DNA of 64,000 nucleotides. Source: Exiguobacterium indicum HHS 31 (lineage in GTDB: Bacteria > Bacillota > Bacilli > Exiguobacteriales > Exiguobacteriaceae). The translations under genes were made by a program, and so were the position numbers. The stretch spans positions 62,001-126,000 of the forward strand of contig NZ_MPSZ01000001.1 in the NCBI RefSeq assembly GCF_001939065.1, written 5' to 3'. Every line of letters begins with the position of its first letter. Position 1 is the stretch's first letter. Below the pieces are notes generated by a model that was not told the DNA's origin, did no database searches, and was given only the letters and a program-made list of their open reading frames with translations. Positions 43,352-51,686 of this stretch are shown here, in pieces.

Positions 43352-44123
43352 AAAATGGTTTTACTCTCGCGTGTTCGAATTAAATGGACACCCGCTTGTT
43401 GCTAAACAACTGAAACGGTTTGCGATGAGCCGTATCAGTCGTCCGTTCATCCGTCCGTTCGTTCAGGCATACGATTTAAATATGACAGAAGCGACTCAGA
43501 ATTTAGAAGCGTATTCGAGTTTACATGACGTTTTCATTCGTCATGTCAAACCGGAAATGCGACCGATCGATCAAGCAGAAGGTGCATTCGTCAGTCCGTG
43601 TGACGGTGTATTGTCTGTCGTTGACGATTTGACGGCTGATAGCCGCTTTACTGTCAAAGGACAATCGTATACGGTATCCGAGTTACTCGGTTCCCATCAT
43701 GAAGCACAGCAATATGTTGGTGGACGTGTGATGATCTTTTACTTAAGTCCGCAAAACTATCACCGGGTTCATGTGCCGATGGATGGAACAGTCCGGACGA
43801 GCTATACGCTCGGTCGCGATTCGGCACCGGTGAATGAGATTGGTCTTACACATGCGCTTCGCCCGTTGACACGTAATTACCGTCGCGTGACGCGCATCGT
43901 CCAAGGGAAACATGCACTTGAACATGTCATGGTCGGTGCACTGAACGTTAACTCGATCGTTCGGACGAACGAGTCGAAGGACCTTCGTCGCGGGGATGAG
44001 TTTGGATACTTCTCATTCGGTTCGACGGTCGTCCTGATTTGTCCGAAAGATGCATTGACGTTAGACAGCCAAGCGATTGGACCGGTTTTAATGGGGCAAC
44101 GCCTCGGACAATGGCATTCATGA
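43344..44123 (+). CDS. psd: Phosphatidylserine decarboxylase proenzyme
   Basis: 259-aa enzyme that converts phosphatidylserine to phosphatidylethanolamine, acting after PssA. Conserved VSPCDGVLSVVD near residue 80, SPQNYHRVHVP, and the self-cleavage site GYFSFGSTV, where Ser becomes the pyruvoyl group. ATG at 43344 is chosen with GGTGAT upstream; a GTG 9 nt earlier is possible. The 8-nt overlap with the thioredoxin-like gene suggests co-transcription. Confidence 0.92.
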   Translation: MIKKWFYSRVFELNGHPLVAKQLKRFAMSRISRPFIRPFVQAYDLNMTEATQNLEAYSSLHDVFIRHVKPEMRPIDQAEGAFVSPCDGVLSVVDDLTADSRFTVKGQSYTVSELLGSHHEAQQYVGGRVMIFYLSPQNYHRVHVPMDGTVRTSYTLGRDSAPVNEIGLTHALRPLTRNYRRVTRIVQGKHALEHVMVGALNVNSIVRTNESKDLRRGDEFGYFSFGSTVVLICPKDALTLDSQAIGPVLMGQRLGQWHS

Positions 44124-44127
44124 CAGC

Positions 44128-44150
44128 GAGGCGCCCGTTATGGGCGTCTC
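44128..44150 (+). terminator. Weak hairpin behind psd
   Basis: GAGGCGCCC / GGGCGTCTC, stable but with almost no T-run, so read-through into the permease gene is likely. Confidence 0.4.
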
Positions 44151-44173
44151 CTTACATTTAGGAGGAATGAATC

Positions 44174-45523
44174 ATGCCGGCACTGGCATTAGCAGAAATC
44201 GGAAGTACGCAGGTCCAAACGTATATCGCACTCATTATTTTTTTAGTGACCTATGGCTTCATCATCAGTGAAAAAATTAGTCGAGCAATCGTTGCCTTAC
44301 TTGGAGCGCTCGCGATGGTCATCATCGGCATTGTGGATCTCGAGACTGCATTGTTTGAATATATCGAGTGGGGAACAATCGTCTTATTGATTGGGATGAT
44401 GATTCTCGTCACGATTGCCAATCAATCTGGCTTGTTCGAATACATCGCGATCCGCGCTGCGAAGACGACAAAAGGTGATCCGATCAAGGTATTGGTTTTA
44501 CTGTCCGCATTGACAGCACTCGGATCTGCATTCCTTGATAACGTCACGACGGTTCTATTGATCGTTCCAATCACGTTTTCGATTACGAAGATACTGAAGA
44601 TCGCGCCGTTTCCATTCTTGCTCGCAGAAGTCCTATTTGCGAATATCGGTGGAACAGCAACGTTGATTGGGGATCCACCGAACATCATGATTGGTGCTGC
44701 GAATCCACACTTGACGTTCAATGCCTTTTTAGTGAATCTCGCACCAATCATCCTCGTCATCACGGTCGTAACGATCGGCATTCTTTACTTCGTCTTCCGG
44801 AAGCAACTACATGTTGAAGCGGAAGATCGGCAGAAACTGATGGAAATCGATGAGAAGAGTTATATCGTCAGTCGAAAATTGGTCGCACGAAGCAGTATCG
44901 TCCTCGTCAGTACGATTGCGCTGTTCGTACTGCATCCGGTGCTTGATCGCATCGGACTCCATCTCGAAGCACCGGCGATCGCGATTCTTGGAGCGACAAT
45001 CCTGATGTTGCTGACGATTGAAAACGATCATCAGCTAGAAGGAATCTTTGCTCGTGTTGAATGGACGACGATTTTCTTCTTCGCTGGACTATTCGTGCTC
45101 GTCGGCGGGATTCAAGAAGCAGGTATCATTCGCTACCTTGCTGAAAAGACGATTGATCTGACAGGCGGTGACATTCAGACGACAGCGACTGCTGTACTTT
45201 GGTTGTCTGGTATCGCCAGTGCGACGATCGATAATATCCCGTTCGTTGCGACGATGATTCCACTCATCAATGATGTAGCTGCTGGAATTGGATTATCACC
45301 AGCAGATGCGAAAGTGGACGTATTATGGTGGTCCCTCGCACTCGGTGCCTGTCTCGGTGGTAACGGAACATTGATCGGTGCATCGGCGAACGTCATTGTC
45401 GCGGGTCTCGCGACACGACAAGGTGAAAAATTCACCTATATGCGCTTTTTGATTTACGGAGCACCGATCACGATCGTAACGTTGATTCTATCCCAACTCT
45501 ATTTGTGGATTCGGTATTACTAA
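44174..45523 (+). CDS. ArsB/NhaD-type ion permease (SLC13-like)
   Basis: 449-aa membrane protein with about 11 helices in two homologous halves: LDNVTTVLLIVP with ATLIGDPPNIMIG in the first and IDNIPFVATMIP with GGNGTLIGASANV in the second. This repeated pattern defines the ArsB/NhaD/citrate transporter superfamily. The ion carried (Na+/H+, arsenite or dicarboxylate) cannot be decided. AGGAGG ribosome binding site; closed by a terminator. Confidence 0.85.
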   Translation: MPALALAEIGSTQVQTYIALIIFLVTYGFIISEKISRAIVALLGALAMVIIGIVDLETALFEYIEWGTIVLLIGMMILVTIANQSGLFEYIAIRAAKTTKGDPIKVLVLLSALTALGSAFLDNVTTVLLIVPITFSITKILKIAPFPFLLAEVLFANIGGTATLIGDPPNIMIGAANPHLTFNAFLVNLAPIILVITVVTIGILYFVFRKQLHVEAEDRQKLMEIDEKSYIVSRKLVARSSIVLVSTIALFVLHPVLDRIGLHLEAPAIAILGATILMLLTIENDHQLEGIFARVEWTTIFFFAGLFVLVGGIQEAGIIRYLAEKTIDLTGGDIQTTATAVLWLSGIASATIDNIPFVATMIPLINDVAAGIGLSPADAKVDVLWWSLALGACLGGNGTLIGASANVIVAGLATRQGEKFTYMRFLIYGAPITIVTLILSQLYLWIRYY

Positions 45524-45556
45524 GAAAACGGAAGGTTCGCCTTCCGTTTTCTTTTG
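45522..45556 (+). terminator. Intrinsic terminator after the permease gene
   Basis: AAGAAAACGGAAGG / CCTTCCGTTTTCTT with a TTCG loop, then T. Confidence 0.92.
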
Positions 45557-45583
45557 TGCGTCGCTCTTACTACCTGATTGTGC

Positions 45584-45589
45584 TATAAT
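45584..45589 (+). promoter_or_regulatory. Extended -10 promoter of the yqeG operon
   Basis: TGCTATAAT: consensus -10 with the upstream TG. No clear -35. It lies 70 bp before yqeG. Confidence 0.6.
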
Positions 45590-45659
45590 CGAACGATAAG
45601 AGCATAACTGTTTCTTAAACTTAACTATAGAGCTAGACCATTATCTGGAGGTTTTATTC

Positions 45660-46244
45660 TTGTTCAAACGACTTTATCCGAAACATTTCGTGGCTTCGAT
45701 CTACGATATCGACCTTGAAATGCTCAAACGAAACGGTGTCAAAGCGATTTTGACCGATCTTGATAATACGCTCGTCGCATGGAATATCGCAGATGCTCCA
45801 GACGAATTGGTTGCTTGGCTGGATATGGTGAATAATCAATATGGTTTCGACGTCATCATCGTATCGAACAATAACGGAGACCGCGTCAAGAAGTTTGCGG
45901 ATCCACTCGGATTGCATTATATTGCGCCTGCTCGAAAACCGCTTCCTATCGGGTTTAAACGGGCATTGACGGAATTCGGTTATCACGCGAAGGAAGTTGT
46001 CTTCTTAGGAGACCAACTTTTCACGGATGTACTCGGTGCAAACTCCGTTGGAATCGAAGTCATCCACGTTCAACCTGTCGTTAAGACGGACGGTGTCGTC
46101 ACGAAATTCAATCGCCTGATGGAACGTGTCATTTTCCGCCGGATGAAACGCAAAGGAATCTATAAATTGACACAACGCGTCAAGGAAGATCCTTCTGCAC
46201 TGGAGCATCCGATCGAAACACTTCGTCAGGATAAGCAACAATAA
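45660..46244 (+). CDS. yqeG: YqeG, HAD IIIA-type phosphatase
   Basis: 194-aa small HAD phosphatase. Motif I LTDLDNTLVAWN near residues 30-41, motif II VIIVSNNNGDRV, Lys in RKPLPIGF, motif IV VVFLGDQLFTDVLGAN. TTG start with GGAGG 8 nt upstream. It heads the conserved block that continues with the ribosome-assembly GTPase YqeH. Confidence 0.9.
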   Translation: MFKRLYPKHFVASIYDIDLEMLKRNGVKAILTDLDNTLVAWNIADAPDELVAWLDMVNNQYGFDVIIVSNNNGDRVKKFADPLGLHYIAPARKPLPIGFKRALTEFGYHAKEVVFLGDQLFTDVLGANSVGIEVIHVQPVVKTDGVVTKFNRLMERVIFRRMKRKGIYKLTQRVKEDPSALEHPIETLRQDKQQ

Positions 46245-46387
46245 CCCTGTCAGATCGGTAGATGAAAGGGAAGGCAGCAGTCGCAACATGTACGGCGAGA
46301 GGTCGGAAGTTACGCTCTTGGAGTAGCGAGCAGGGCGCTACGGTGAAAAGAGAAGGGATATCGTTCCCGCATGCGGCTCAACATAAT
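46245..46387 (+). other. Long spacer with hairpins before yqeH
   Basis: 143 nt between yqeG and the homology-supported start of yqeH. It holds hairpin GTAGCG-AGCAGGG-CGCTAC (46323-46341), a GGGA/TCCC pair, and the palindrome CCGCATGCGG (46367-46376). The frame of yqeH is open through most of it, but the sequence coded there resembles no YqeH N-terminus. No T-box or other riboswitch motif recognised. Confidence 0.45.
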
Positions 46388-47497
46388 ATGATCGAAGAAA
46401 TCCACTGCGCTGGCTGTGGTGTCGCCATTCAAACGGAAGACACGAAAGCACCAGGATACGCACCTAAATCTGCACTTGATCGTGAAATGGTCATTTGCCA
46501 ACGTTGCTTTAAATTAAAGCACTACAATCAAATTCAAGATGTATCGTTATCGGACGATGATTTCGTTAAAATCTTAGACGGAATCGGTCAAAAAGATGCA
46601 CTTGTCGTTAAAATCGTTGATATCTTCGATTTTAATGGAAGTTGGTTACCGGGCTTACATCGGTTCGTCGGTAAAAACGATGTCTTACTCGTCGGGAACA
46701 AAGCCGATTTATTACCGAAGTCACTCAACCCGAACCGCCTCATGAACTGGATGCGTCAAGCATCGAAAGAACTTGGATTACGTCCAGTCGACGTTCATCT
46801 GATCAGTGCGAAAAAAGGGCACGGAGTCGATGAACTCGCTGAAAAAATCGATTATTATCGAAAAGGTCGCGACGTCTATGTCGTTGGTTGTACGAACGTC
46901 GGGAAATCGACACTGATCAACCAAGTCATCAAACGCTTCGGTGAAGAAGATGAAGCCGTCATCACGGTCAGTCACTTCCCAGGAACGACACTAGACTTGA
47001 TCGACATTCCACTCGACGATAACTGTAACCTGTATGATACACCGGGGATCATCAATCATCACCAGATGGCTCACTATGTTGATGCAAAGGACTTGAAGCT
47101 GATCACACCGAAAAAAGAGATCAAGCCACAAGTCTTCCAAATCCATCCGCAACAGACACTCTTCTTCGGAGGTCTTGCACGATTGGACTATATGGAAGGG
47201 AACAAGCGTTCATTCGTCATCTACATGTCGAACGAATTGAAAGTTCACCGGACGAAGCTTGAAAAAGCAGACGATTTATACGCGAACCACAACGGTGAGC
47301 TGTTGTCTCCGCCAAACGAAAAGACGCGGGAGATGCTACCGCCGCTTGTCCGTCATGAATTCAGCCTCCGCGACAACATGAAGACGGATATCGTCTTCAG
47401 TGGACTCGGGTGGGTTGCGGTTCACGGAAAAGGTGGACGTGTCGCTGCTTATGCCCCGAAAGGTGTCGCTGTATCCTTACGTGAGGCGCTCGTCTGA
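46388..47497 (+). CDS. yqeH: YqeH, circularly permuted ribosome-assembly GTPase
   Basis: 369-aa GTPase needed for assembly of the small ribosomal subunit. An N-terminal zinc finger (CAGCG ... CQRCF) is followed by a permuted G-domain in the order G4 (GNKADLLP), G5 (ISAKKG), G1 (GCTNVGKSTL), G2/G3 (FPGTTLD, YDTPGI), then the C-terminal RNA-binding domain. ATG 46388 is chosen because the zinc finger begins seven residues later, as in known YqeH. It lacks a visible Shine-Dalgarno sequence; GTG 46342 or ATG 46262 are alternatives in the same frame. Overlaps aroE by one base. Confidence 0.85.
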   Translation: MIEEIHCAGCGVAIQTEDTKAPGYAPKSALDREMVICQRCFKLKHYNQIQDVSLSDDDFVKILDGIGQKDALVVKIVDIFDFNGSWLPGLHRFVGKNDVLLVGNKADLLPKSLNPNRLMNWMRQASKELGLRPVDVHLISAKKGHGVDELAEKIDYYRKGRDVYVVGCTNVGKSTLINQVIKRFGEEDEAVITVSHFPGTTLDLIDIPLDDNCNLYDTPGIINHHQMAHYVDAKDLKLITPKKEIKPQVFQIHPQQTLFFGGLARLDYMEGNKRSFVIYMSNELKVHRTKLEKADDLYANHNGELLSPPNEKTREMLPPLVRHEFSLRDNMKTDIVFSGLGWVAVHGKGGRVAAYAPKGVAVSLREALV

Positions 47498-48285
47498 TGC
47501 GCTTTGCCGTCATCGGTCATCCGATTGCCCATTCACTTTCACCTGAGCTGCATACAGCTTGGCTGGAAGCGGCTGGGCTTTTCGGCTGTTATGACCTCAT
47601 CGATGTAACGGAGCAGCAATTGCCGCAAATCATTACGAAATTACGCACACATCAGCTAGACGGAATCAATGTGACGATTCCACATAAAACAGCAATTATC
47701 CCGTATCTGGATCGGCTAGAGCCGGCAGCTCAAAAAGCAGGCGCCGTGAATACGGTATATCGGCAGGATGGGCAGTTGATTGGTGCGAATACAGATGGAA
47801 TCGGATTCGTCCGCGCATTGATAGAACGTCGTCCGTCATTTCAAAAGACGCTCGTTCTTGGTGCGGGCGGTGCGGCGCGAGGCATCATTGCTGCGTTGCC
47901 CGGAGATGTGACGATCACGAATCGTACAGAAGAACGCTCTAAGGCAGTTGCCGATGAATTCGGAGCAACCGTTCTACCATGGCAAGAAACATTTGATTTA
48001 ACGAGTTACGACGTCATCATCAATACGACTTCTGTCGGGATGGCGCCACATATCGAGGCACGTCCGATCGAATTGACGGAGACGCACGCCTTGATTTGTG
48101 ATATTATTTATCGACCGACGCCGACCCGTCTATTGCGTGAAGCGACCGAAAAAGGTCTCGACACACTTGACGGCGTCCCGATGTTCGTCTTACAAGCGGC
48201 TGAAGCATTTGAACGCTTCACCGGACAAGCGCCTGATCTTGCACTTGGCGAGCAGGTGATACGAAAGCAATTGGAGGAATTTTAA
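47497..48285 (+). CDS. aroE: Shikimate dehydrogenase
   Basis: 262-aa NADPH-dependent enzyme reducing 3-dehydroshikimate in the aromatic amino acid pathway. Substrate side: GHPIAHSLSPELH at residues 7-19 and the catalytic Lys in NVTIPHKTAI. NADP side: LGAGGAARGI and the NRTEERS specificity loop. Its start overlaps the yqeH stop (TGATG). Confidence 0.94.
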   Translation: MRFAVIGHPIAHSLSPELHTAWLEAAGLFGCYDLIDVTEQQLPQIITKLRTHQLDGINVTIPHKTAIIPYLDRLEPAAQKAGAVNTVYRQDGQLIGANTDGIGFVRALIERRPSFQKTLVLGAGGAARGIIAALPGDVTITNRTEERSKAVADEFGATVLPWQETFDLTSYDVIINTTSVGMAPHIEARPIELTETHALICDIIYRPTPTRLLREATEKGLDTLDGVPMFVLQAAEAFERFTGQAPDLALGEQVIRKQLEEF

Positions 48286-48287
48286 TC

Positions 48288-48581
48288 ATGTTAACAGGTA
48301 AACAAAAACGTTTTTTACGCGCGACAGCTCATGACTTAAACCCGATTTTCCAAGTCGGTAAAAATGGAGTCGGCGAAGCGATGTGCGCTGATTTGATGGA
48401 TGCGCTCGAAAAACGGGAACTCTTGAAAGTACAAGTATTGCAAAATTGTGCGGACGCACCAAAGGATGTCGCACAAGAACTCGTCGCAGGAACGAATGCT
48501 GAACTCGTTCAAGTCATCGGAAAAGTCATCGTTCTCTATAAAGAATCAAAAGAGAACAAGACGCTCGAATTGCCACGATGA
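48288..48581 (+). CDS. yqeI: YqeI/YhbY-type RNA-binding protein
   Basis: 97-aa CRM-domain protein that associates with pre-50S ribosomal particles. N-terminal LTGKQKRFLRATAHDLNPIFQVGKNGV and the GxxG-like loop of the family are present. Two bases after aroE, overlapping nadD by 4 nt. Confidence 0.88.
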   Translation: MLTGKQKRFLRATAHDLNPIFQVGKNGVGEAMCADLMDALEKRELLKVQVLQNCADAPKDVAQELVAGTNAELVQVIGKVIVLYKESKENKTLELPR

Positions 48582-49147
48582 AAATCGGACTGATGGGCGG
48601 AACGTTCGATCCTCCGCATATCGGTCATCTCCTGATTGCCGAACAAGCGCAGGAACAACTCGAACTCGATGCGGTCTGGTTCGTACCAGCGAATGTGCCA
48701 CCGCATAAACAACGTACAGTCACAGACGCAACCAAGCGTTTACGCCTTGTAGAAGAAGCAATTGCATTGAATCCTGCTTTTTCCGTCTCAGCAATCGAGT
48801 TTGAGCGCGAAGAGCCTTCTTATACGTATGATACGATTCGTGCACTCAAGCACCGGTACCCGGAGCATGAGTTTCTGTTTCTCGTTGGAGCAGACTCACT
48901 CGTGAGTCTCGATACGTGGTATCAAGCCGAACGGTTATACAAGGAAGTCGTCTTTGGTGCCGTCGCTCGACCAGGCAGTCGGTATCTGATTCCGCGCGGT
49001 GCCCGTGTGAAAGCGGTCGATATGCCATTGCTAGAAATTTCTTCGACGGATATCCGGCAACGGGTCGCGCGCGGACGGAGCATTCGCTACCTTGTACCGG
49101 AAGCCGTTCGACAACGGATTGAGGAGTGGAATCTATATGCGCCTTGA
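48578..49147 (+). CDS. nadD: Nicotinate-nucleotide adenylyltransferase
   Basis: 189-aa enzyme converting nicotinate mononucleotide to its adenine dinucleotide in NAD synthesis. Signature GGTFDPPHIGHLLIAE at residues 6-21, VPANVPPHK, and the C-terminal ISSTDIRQRVARGRS. Overlaps both neighbours. Confidence 0.94.
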   Translation: MKIGLMGGTFDPPHIGHLLIAEQAQEQLELDAVWFVPANVPPHKQRTVTDATKRLRLVEEAIALNPAFSVSAIEFEREEPSYTYDTIRALKHRYPEHEFLFLVGADSLVSLDTWYQAERLYKEVVFGAVARPGSRYLIPRGARVKAVDMPLLEISSTDIRQRVARGRSIRYLVPEAVRQRIEEWNLYAP

Positions 49148-49712
49148 AGAAGCACGTCAAATCATTGAGCGTACGTTGCCTGAGCGACGCTATGTGCATA
49201 CATTAGGTGTCGTCGAAACAGCGCGACACTTAGCTCTTAAATATGGTGTTGACGAAGAAGAAGCAACACTTGCTGCTATGCTTCATGATTATGCGAAATA
49301 CCGCGATACGAATGAGATGCGTTCGATTGCCGTTGAATTGAATCAACGTGTTTTACTCGATTACGATGACGAACTGCTTCATGCGCCAGTAGGTGCGGAG
49401 CTTGTCCGTCGAGAACTTGGTCTTGATTCAGATGTAATTTATCAGGCCATCGCAAATCATACGACGGGGGCACCCGATATGCCGTTGCTCGATCAAATCA
49501 TCTTCGTCGCGGATGCGATTGAACCAAATCGCAGTTATCCAGGTGTCGAAGCGCTTCGTGAAGTAGCGGAGCAGGATTTGACGGACGCCGTCATTGCAAC
49601 ACTCAGTCAGACGATTCATTTTTTATGTAAAAAACAAGCCATCATCTTTCCGCGAACGATTGAGACTTATAATGCCTTCGTCGCGGCCAAACGAAAGGGG
49701 ACCGTCCTATGA
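49137..49712 (+). CDS. yqeK: YqeK, HD-domain hydrolase
   Basis: 191-aa metal-dependent HD protein; the family cleaves diadenosine tetraphosphate. His and Asp metal ligands are visible in RRYVHTLGVVE, MLHDYAKY and ANHTTG, with ADAIEPNR behind. ATG 49137 is used (GAGGAG upstream). It overlaps nadD by 11 nt and rsfS by 4 nt. Confidence 0.9.
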   Translation: MRLEEARQIIERTLPERRYVHTLGVVETARHLALKYGVDEEEATLAAMLHDYAKYRDTNEMRSIAVELNQRVLLDYDDELLHAPVGAELVRRELGLDSDVIYQAIANHTTGAPDMPLLDQIIFVADAIEPNRSYPGVEALREVAEQDLTDAVIATLSQTIHFLCKKQAIIFPRTIETYNAFVAAKRKGTVL

Positions 49713-50056
49713 CAGTCGAACAAGAATTACAATTAATCGTAAATGCCATCGACGATAAACGCGCTGAAGATATCGTCGTCCTGAATATGTCGAGCATCTC
49801 ACCAGTTGCCGACTACTTCGTCATCTGTGAAGGGAATTCAGAAAAACAAGTACAGGCAATCGCACGTGAACTCAAAGAAGTCGCGCACGAACATAACCTG
49901 CCGATCAAACGTCTCGAAGGATTCGATGCGGCACGTTGGGTGTTAGCGGATCTTGAAAACGTCGTCGTTCACGTCTTCCACCGTGACGATCGTGATTACT
50001 ATAATCTCGAAAAACTCTGGGCAGATGCTCCAAAGGTTGAAGTCGAGGTCAACTAA
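49709..50056 (+). CDS. rsfS: Ribosome silencing factor RsfS
   Basis: 115-aa protein that binds L14 on the large subunit and blocks joining of subunits when nutrients are short. DIVVLNMSSISPVADYFVI, the EGFDAARWVL box and VVHVFHRDDRDYYNLEKLW are characteristic. Overlaps yqeK by 4 nt and the next gene by one base. Confidence 0.93.
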   Translation: MTVEQELQLIVNAIDDKRAEDIVVLNMSSISPVADYFVICEGNSEKQVQAIARELKEVAHEHNLPIKRLEGFDAARWVLADLENVVVHVFHRDDRDYYNLEKLWADAPKVEVEVN

Positions 50057-50784
50057 TGGCATACGAACAGTTCGCCTACATCTATGATGAATTGATGCAA
50101 GACGTCCCGTACGATCAATGGGTCGACTGGGTCAAAGCATACGTTCCGACTGGCAGTACGATTGCTGATATCGGATGTGGAACGGGTACGGCGACGCTTG
50201 CATTAGCGGCACACTATAAGATGCTCGGAATCGATTTATCGGAAGAGATGCTCGAAGTCGCGCAGGAAAAAGCGATGGAAGAGGGATTACACATTCAATT
50301 CTGGGCGCAAGACATGCGCGAAATCGAATTGCCGACACCTGTCGATGCCGCGACGATCCTATGCGACTCCTTGAACTATCTCCGGACGGAAGAGGATGTC
50401 AAACAGACGTTTACACATGTAGCAGCAATCCTCAAAGAGGGTGGACGTCTCTTATTTGATACACACTCTCCATACAAGATGGAAACATTGTTCAATGGAA
50501 AGACATATGCGACACATGCGGAGCAAAGTTCGTATATCTGGTTCGCGGATCCTGGTGAAGCACCGCTTTCTGTCGTCCATGAACTGACTTTCTTCATCGA
50601 GGAAGAGGACGGTCGCTATGAGCGTGTCGATGAAACGCATCATCAGCGGACGTATCCTCCAGCACAGTACGTGACGTGGTTACGCGACGCCGGATTCCGG
50701 GTTCTTGCGGTCACAGGCGATTTTGGACCGGATGCTCCTTCTGAGACAGCCGAGCGGATTTTCTTCGTTGCTGAAAAAATGTAA
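50056..50784 (+). CDS. yqeM: YqeM-type SAM-dependent methyltransferase
   Basis: 242-aa class I methyltransferase. IADIGCGTGTATLAL near residues 35-49, LGIDLSEEML, and a MREIELP acidic strand. The family member sits in this block across Bacillales; its substrate is not known. Followed by a very stable terminator. Confidence 0.88.
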   Translation: MAYEQFAYIYDELMQDVPYDQWVDWVKAYVPTGSTIADIGCGTGTATLALAAHYKMLGIDLSEEMLEVAQEKAMEEGLHIQFWAQDMREIELPTPVDAATILCDSLNYLRTEEDVKQTFTHVAAILKEGGRLLFDTHSPYKMETLFNGKTYATHAEQSSYIWFADPGEAPLSVVHELTFFIEEEDGRYERVDETHHQRTYPPAQYVTWLRDAGFRVLAVTGDFGPDAPSETAERIFFVAEKM

Positions 50785-50794
50785 AAGTGATCTC

Positions 50795-50849
50795 ATCCGT
50801 CTTCTTTAAGCGATACACGTTCGTGTTGCTTAAAGAAGACGGATTTTTT
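50795..50849 (+). terminator. Strong terminator ending the yqeG-yqeM operon
   Basis: ATCCGTCTTCTTTAAGC / GCTTAAAGAAGACGGAT stem (17 bp) with an inner ACACG/CGTGT stem, T6. Confidence 0.95.
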
Positions 50850-51012
50850 GTTCGTCAAACAGATGCTAATTCAAAGTAACGGTATGGATGATATGACCTT
50901 TATCCGACATAACACACCGTATCATGTTGTAAAAGAGTGGTTAGTACGTATTCCTTCGTTTCCTGAAGTCCGTAGCGACCTGTTAGAGTCGTGGAAAAAG
51001 GAGGGATTCGTC

Positions 51013-51621
51013 TTGACCGTTCCACGTTTGCAACAGATCGCAGGTCTCGTCGTCGTCCTGCTACTCATCATTTTATTGTTCGTACCATTACCCTCTTGTT
51101 CGAATGAAGCGATGGTCGATCAACCGTCCTTAACGGATAAACAACAAGAGGCAAAAGCAGAGCCAGCAGAAAAAGATACCTCGATTCGTGACAAACTCAT
51201 CATGGTCGATGTGAAAGGGGCGGTAGAAGCACCTGGACCCTATCAATTTCACCTCGGTGATCGAGTGAAGGATGCAATCGAAAAAGCAAAGACGACTGAG
51301 AAAGCTGACATTCGACAAATGAATCTCGCGGCACGTCTCATTGATGGACAGGAAGTCATCGTGCCGGTAAAAAAGACGAAAGATCAGCCGAAACCAACGA
51401 AACGCTCAAAAGCAGAGATACCAAAAGGACTGATTGACCTCAATGCGGCAACGGTGGAACAGTTGATGGAGGTTCCGGGAATCGGTCCTGCCAAAGCAGA
51501 AGCGATCTTAGCCTATCGTGAGGAGAAGGGGGGATTTGCGACGTATGAATCACTCGGAGATGTGAAGGGCTTTGGGGAAAAGACGTTAGAATCGCTTAAA
51601 TCCTACCTGATCGTCTACTGA
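51013..51621 (+). CDS. comEA: ComEA, competence DNA receptor
   Basis: 202-aa membrane-anchored DNA-binding protein that binds incoming double-stranded DNA during transformation. One membrane anchor (residues about 8-25), an SLBB-like domain (MVDVKGAVEAPGPYQF), a Lys-rich linker, and two helix-hairpin-helix motifs (LMEVPGIGPAKAEAIL and LGDVKGFGEKTLESL). TTG at 51013 is chosen because AAGGAGG lies about 9 nt upstream and the length then matches the 205 aa of B. subtilis; earlier ATGs lack a site. Its stop overlaps the original comEC start (TGATG). Confidence 0.9.
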   Translation: MTVPRLQQIAGLVVVLLLIILLFVPLPSCSNEAMVDQPSLTDKQQEAKAEPAEKDTSIRDKLIMVDVKGAVEAPGPYQFHLGDRVKDAIEKAKTTEKADIRQMNLAARLIDGQEVIVPVKKTKDQPKPTKRSKAEIPKGLIDLNAATVEQLMEVPGIGPAKAEAILAYREEKGGFATYESLGDVKGFGEKTLESLKSYLIVY

Positions 51622-51686
51622 TGCCACTTCATGCGCTGTTCGTTCTCTGACTCATTGTCGCCATTAAAGAATCGATCTGGTGGTTA

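Noticed and set aside
46245-46387. T-box or metabolite riboswitch before yqeH
   Set aside because: No T-box sequence, no terminator/antiterminator pair and no known riboswitch core could be recognised.
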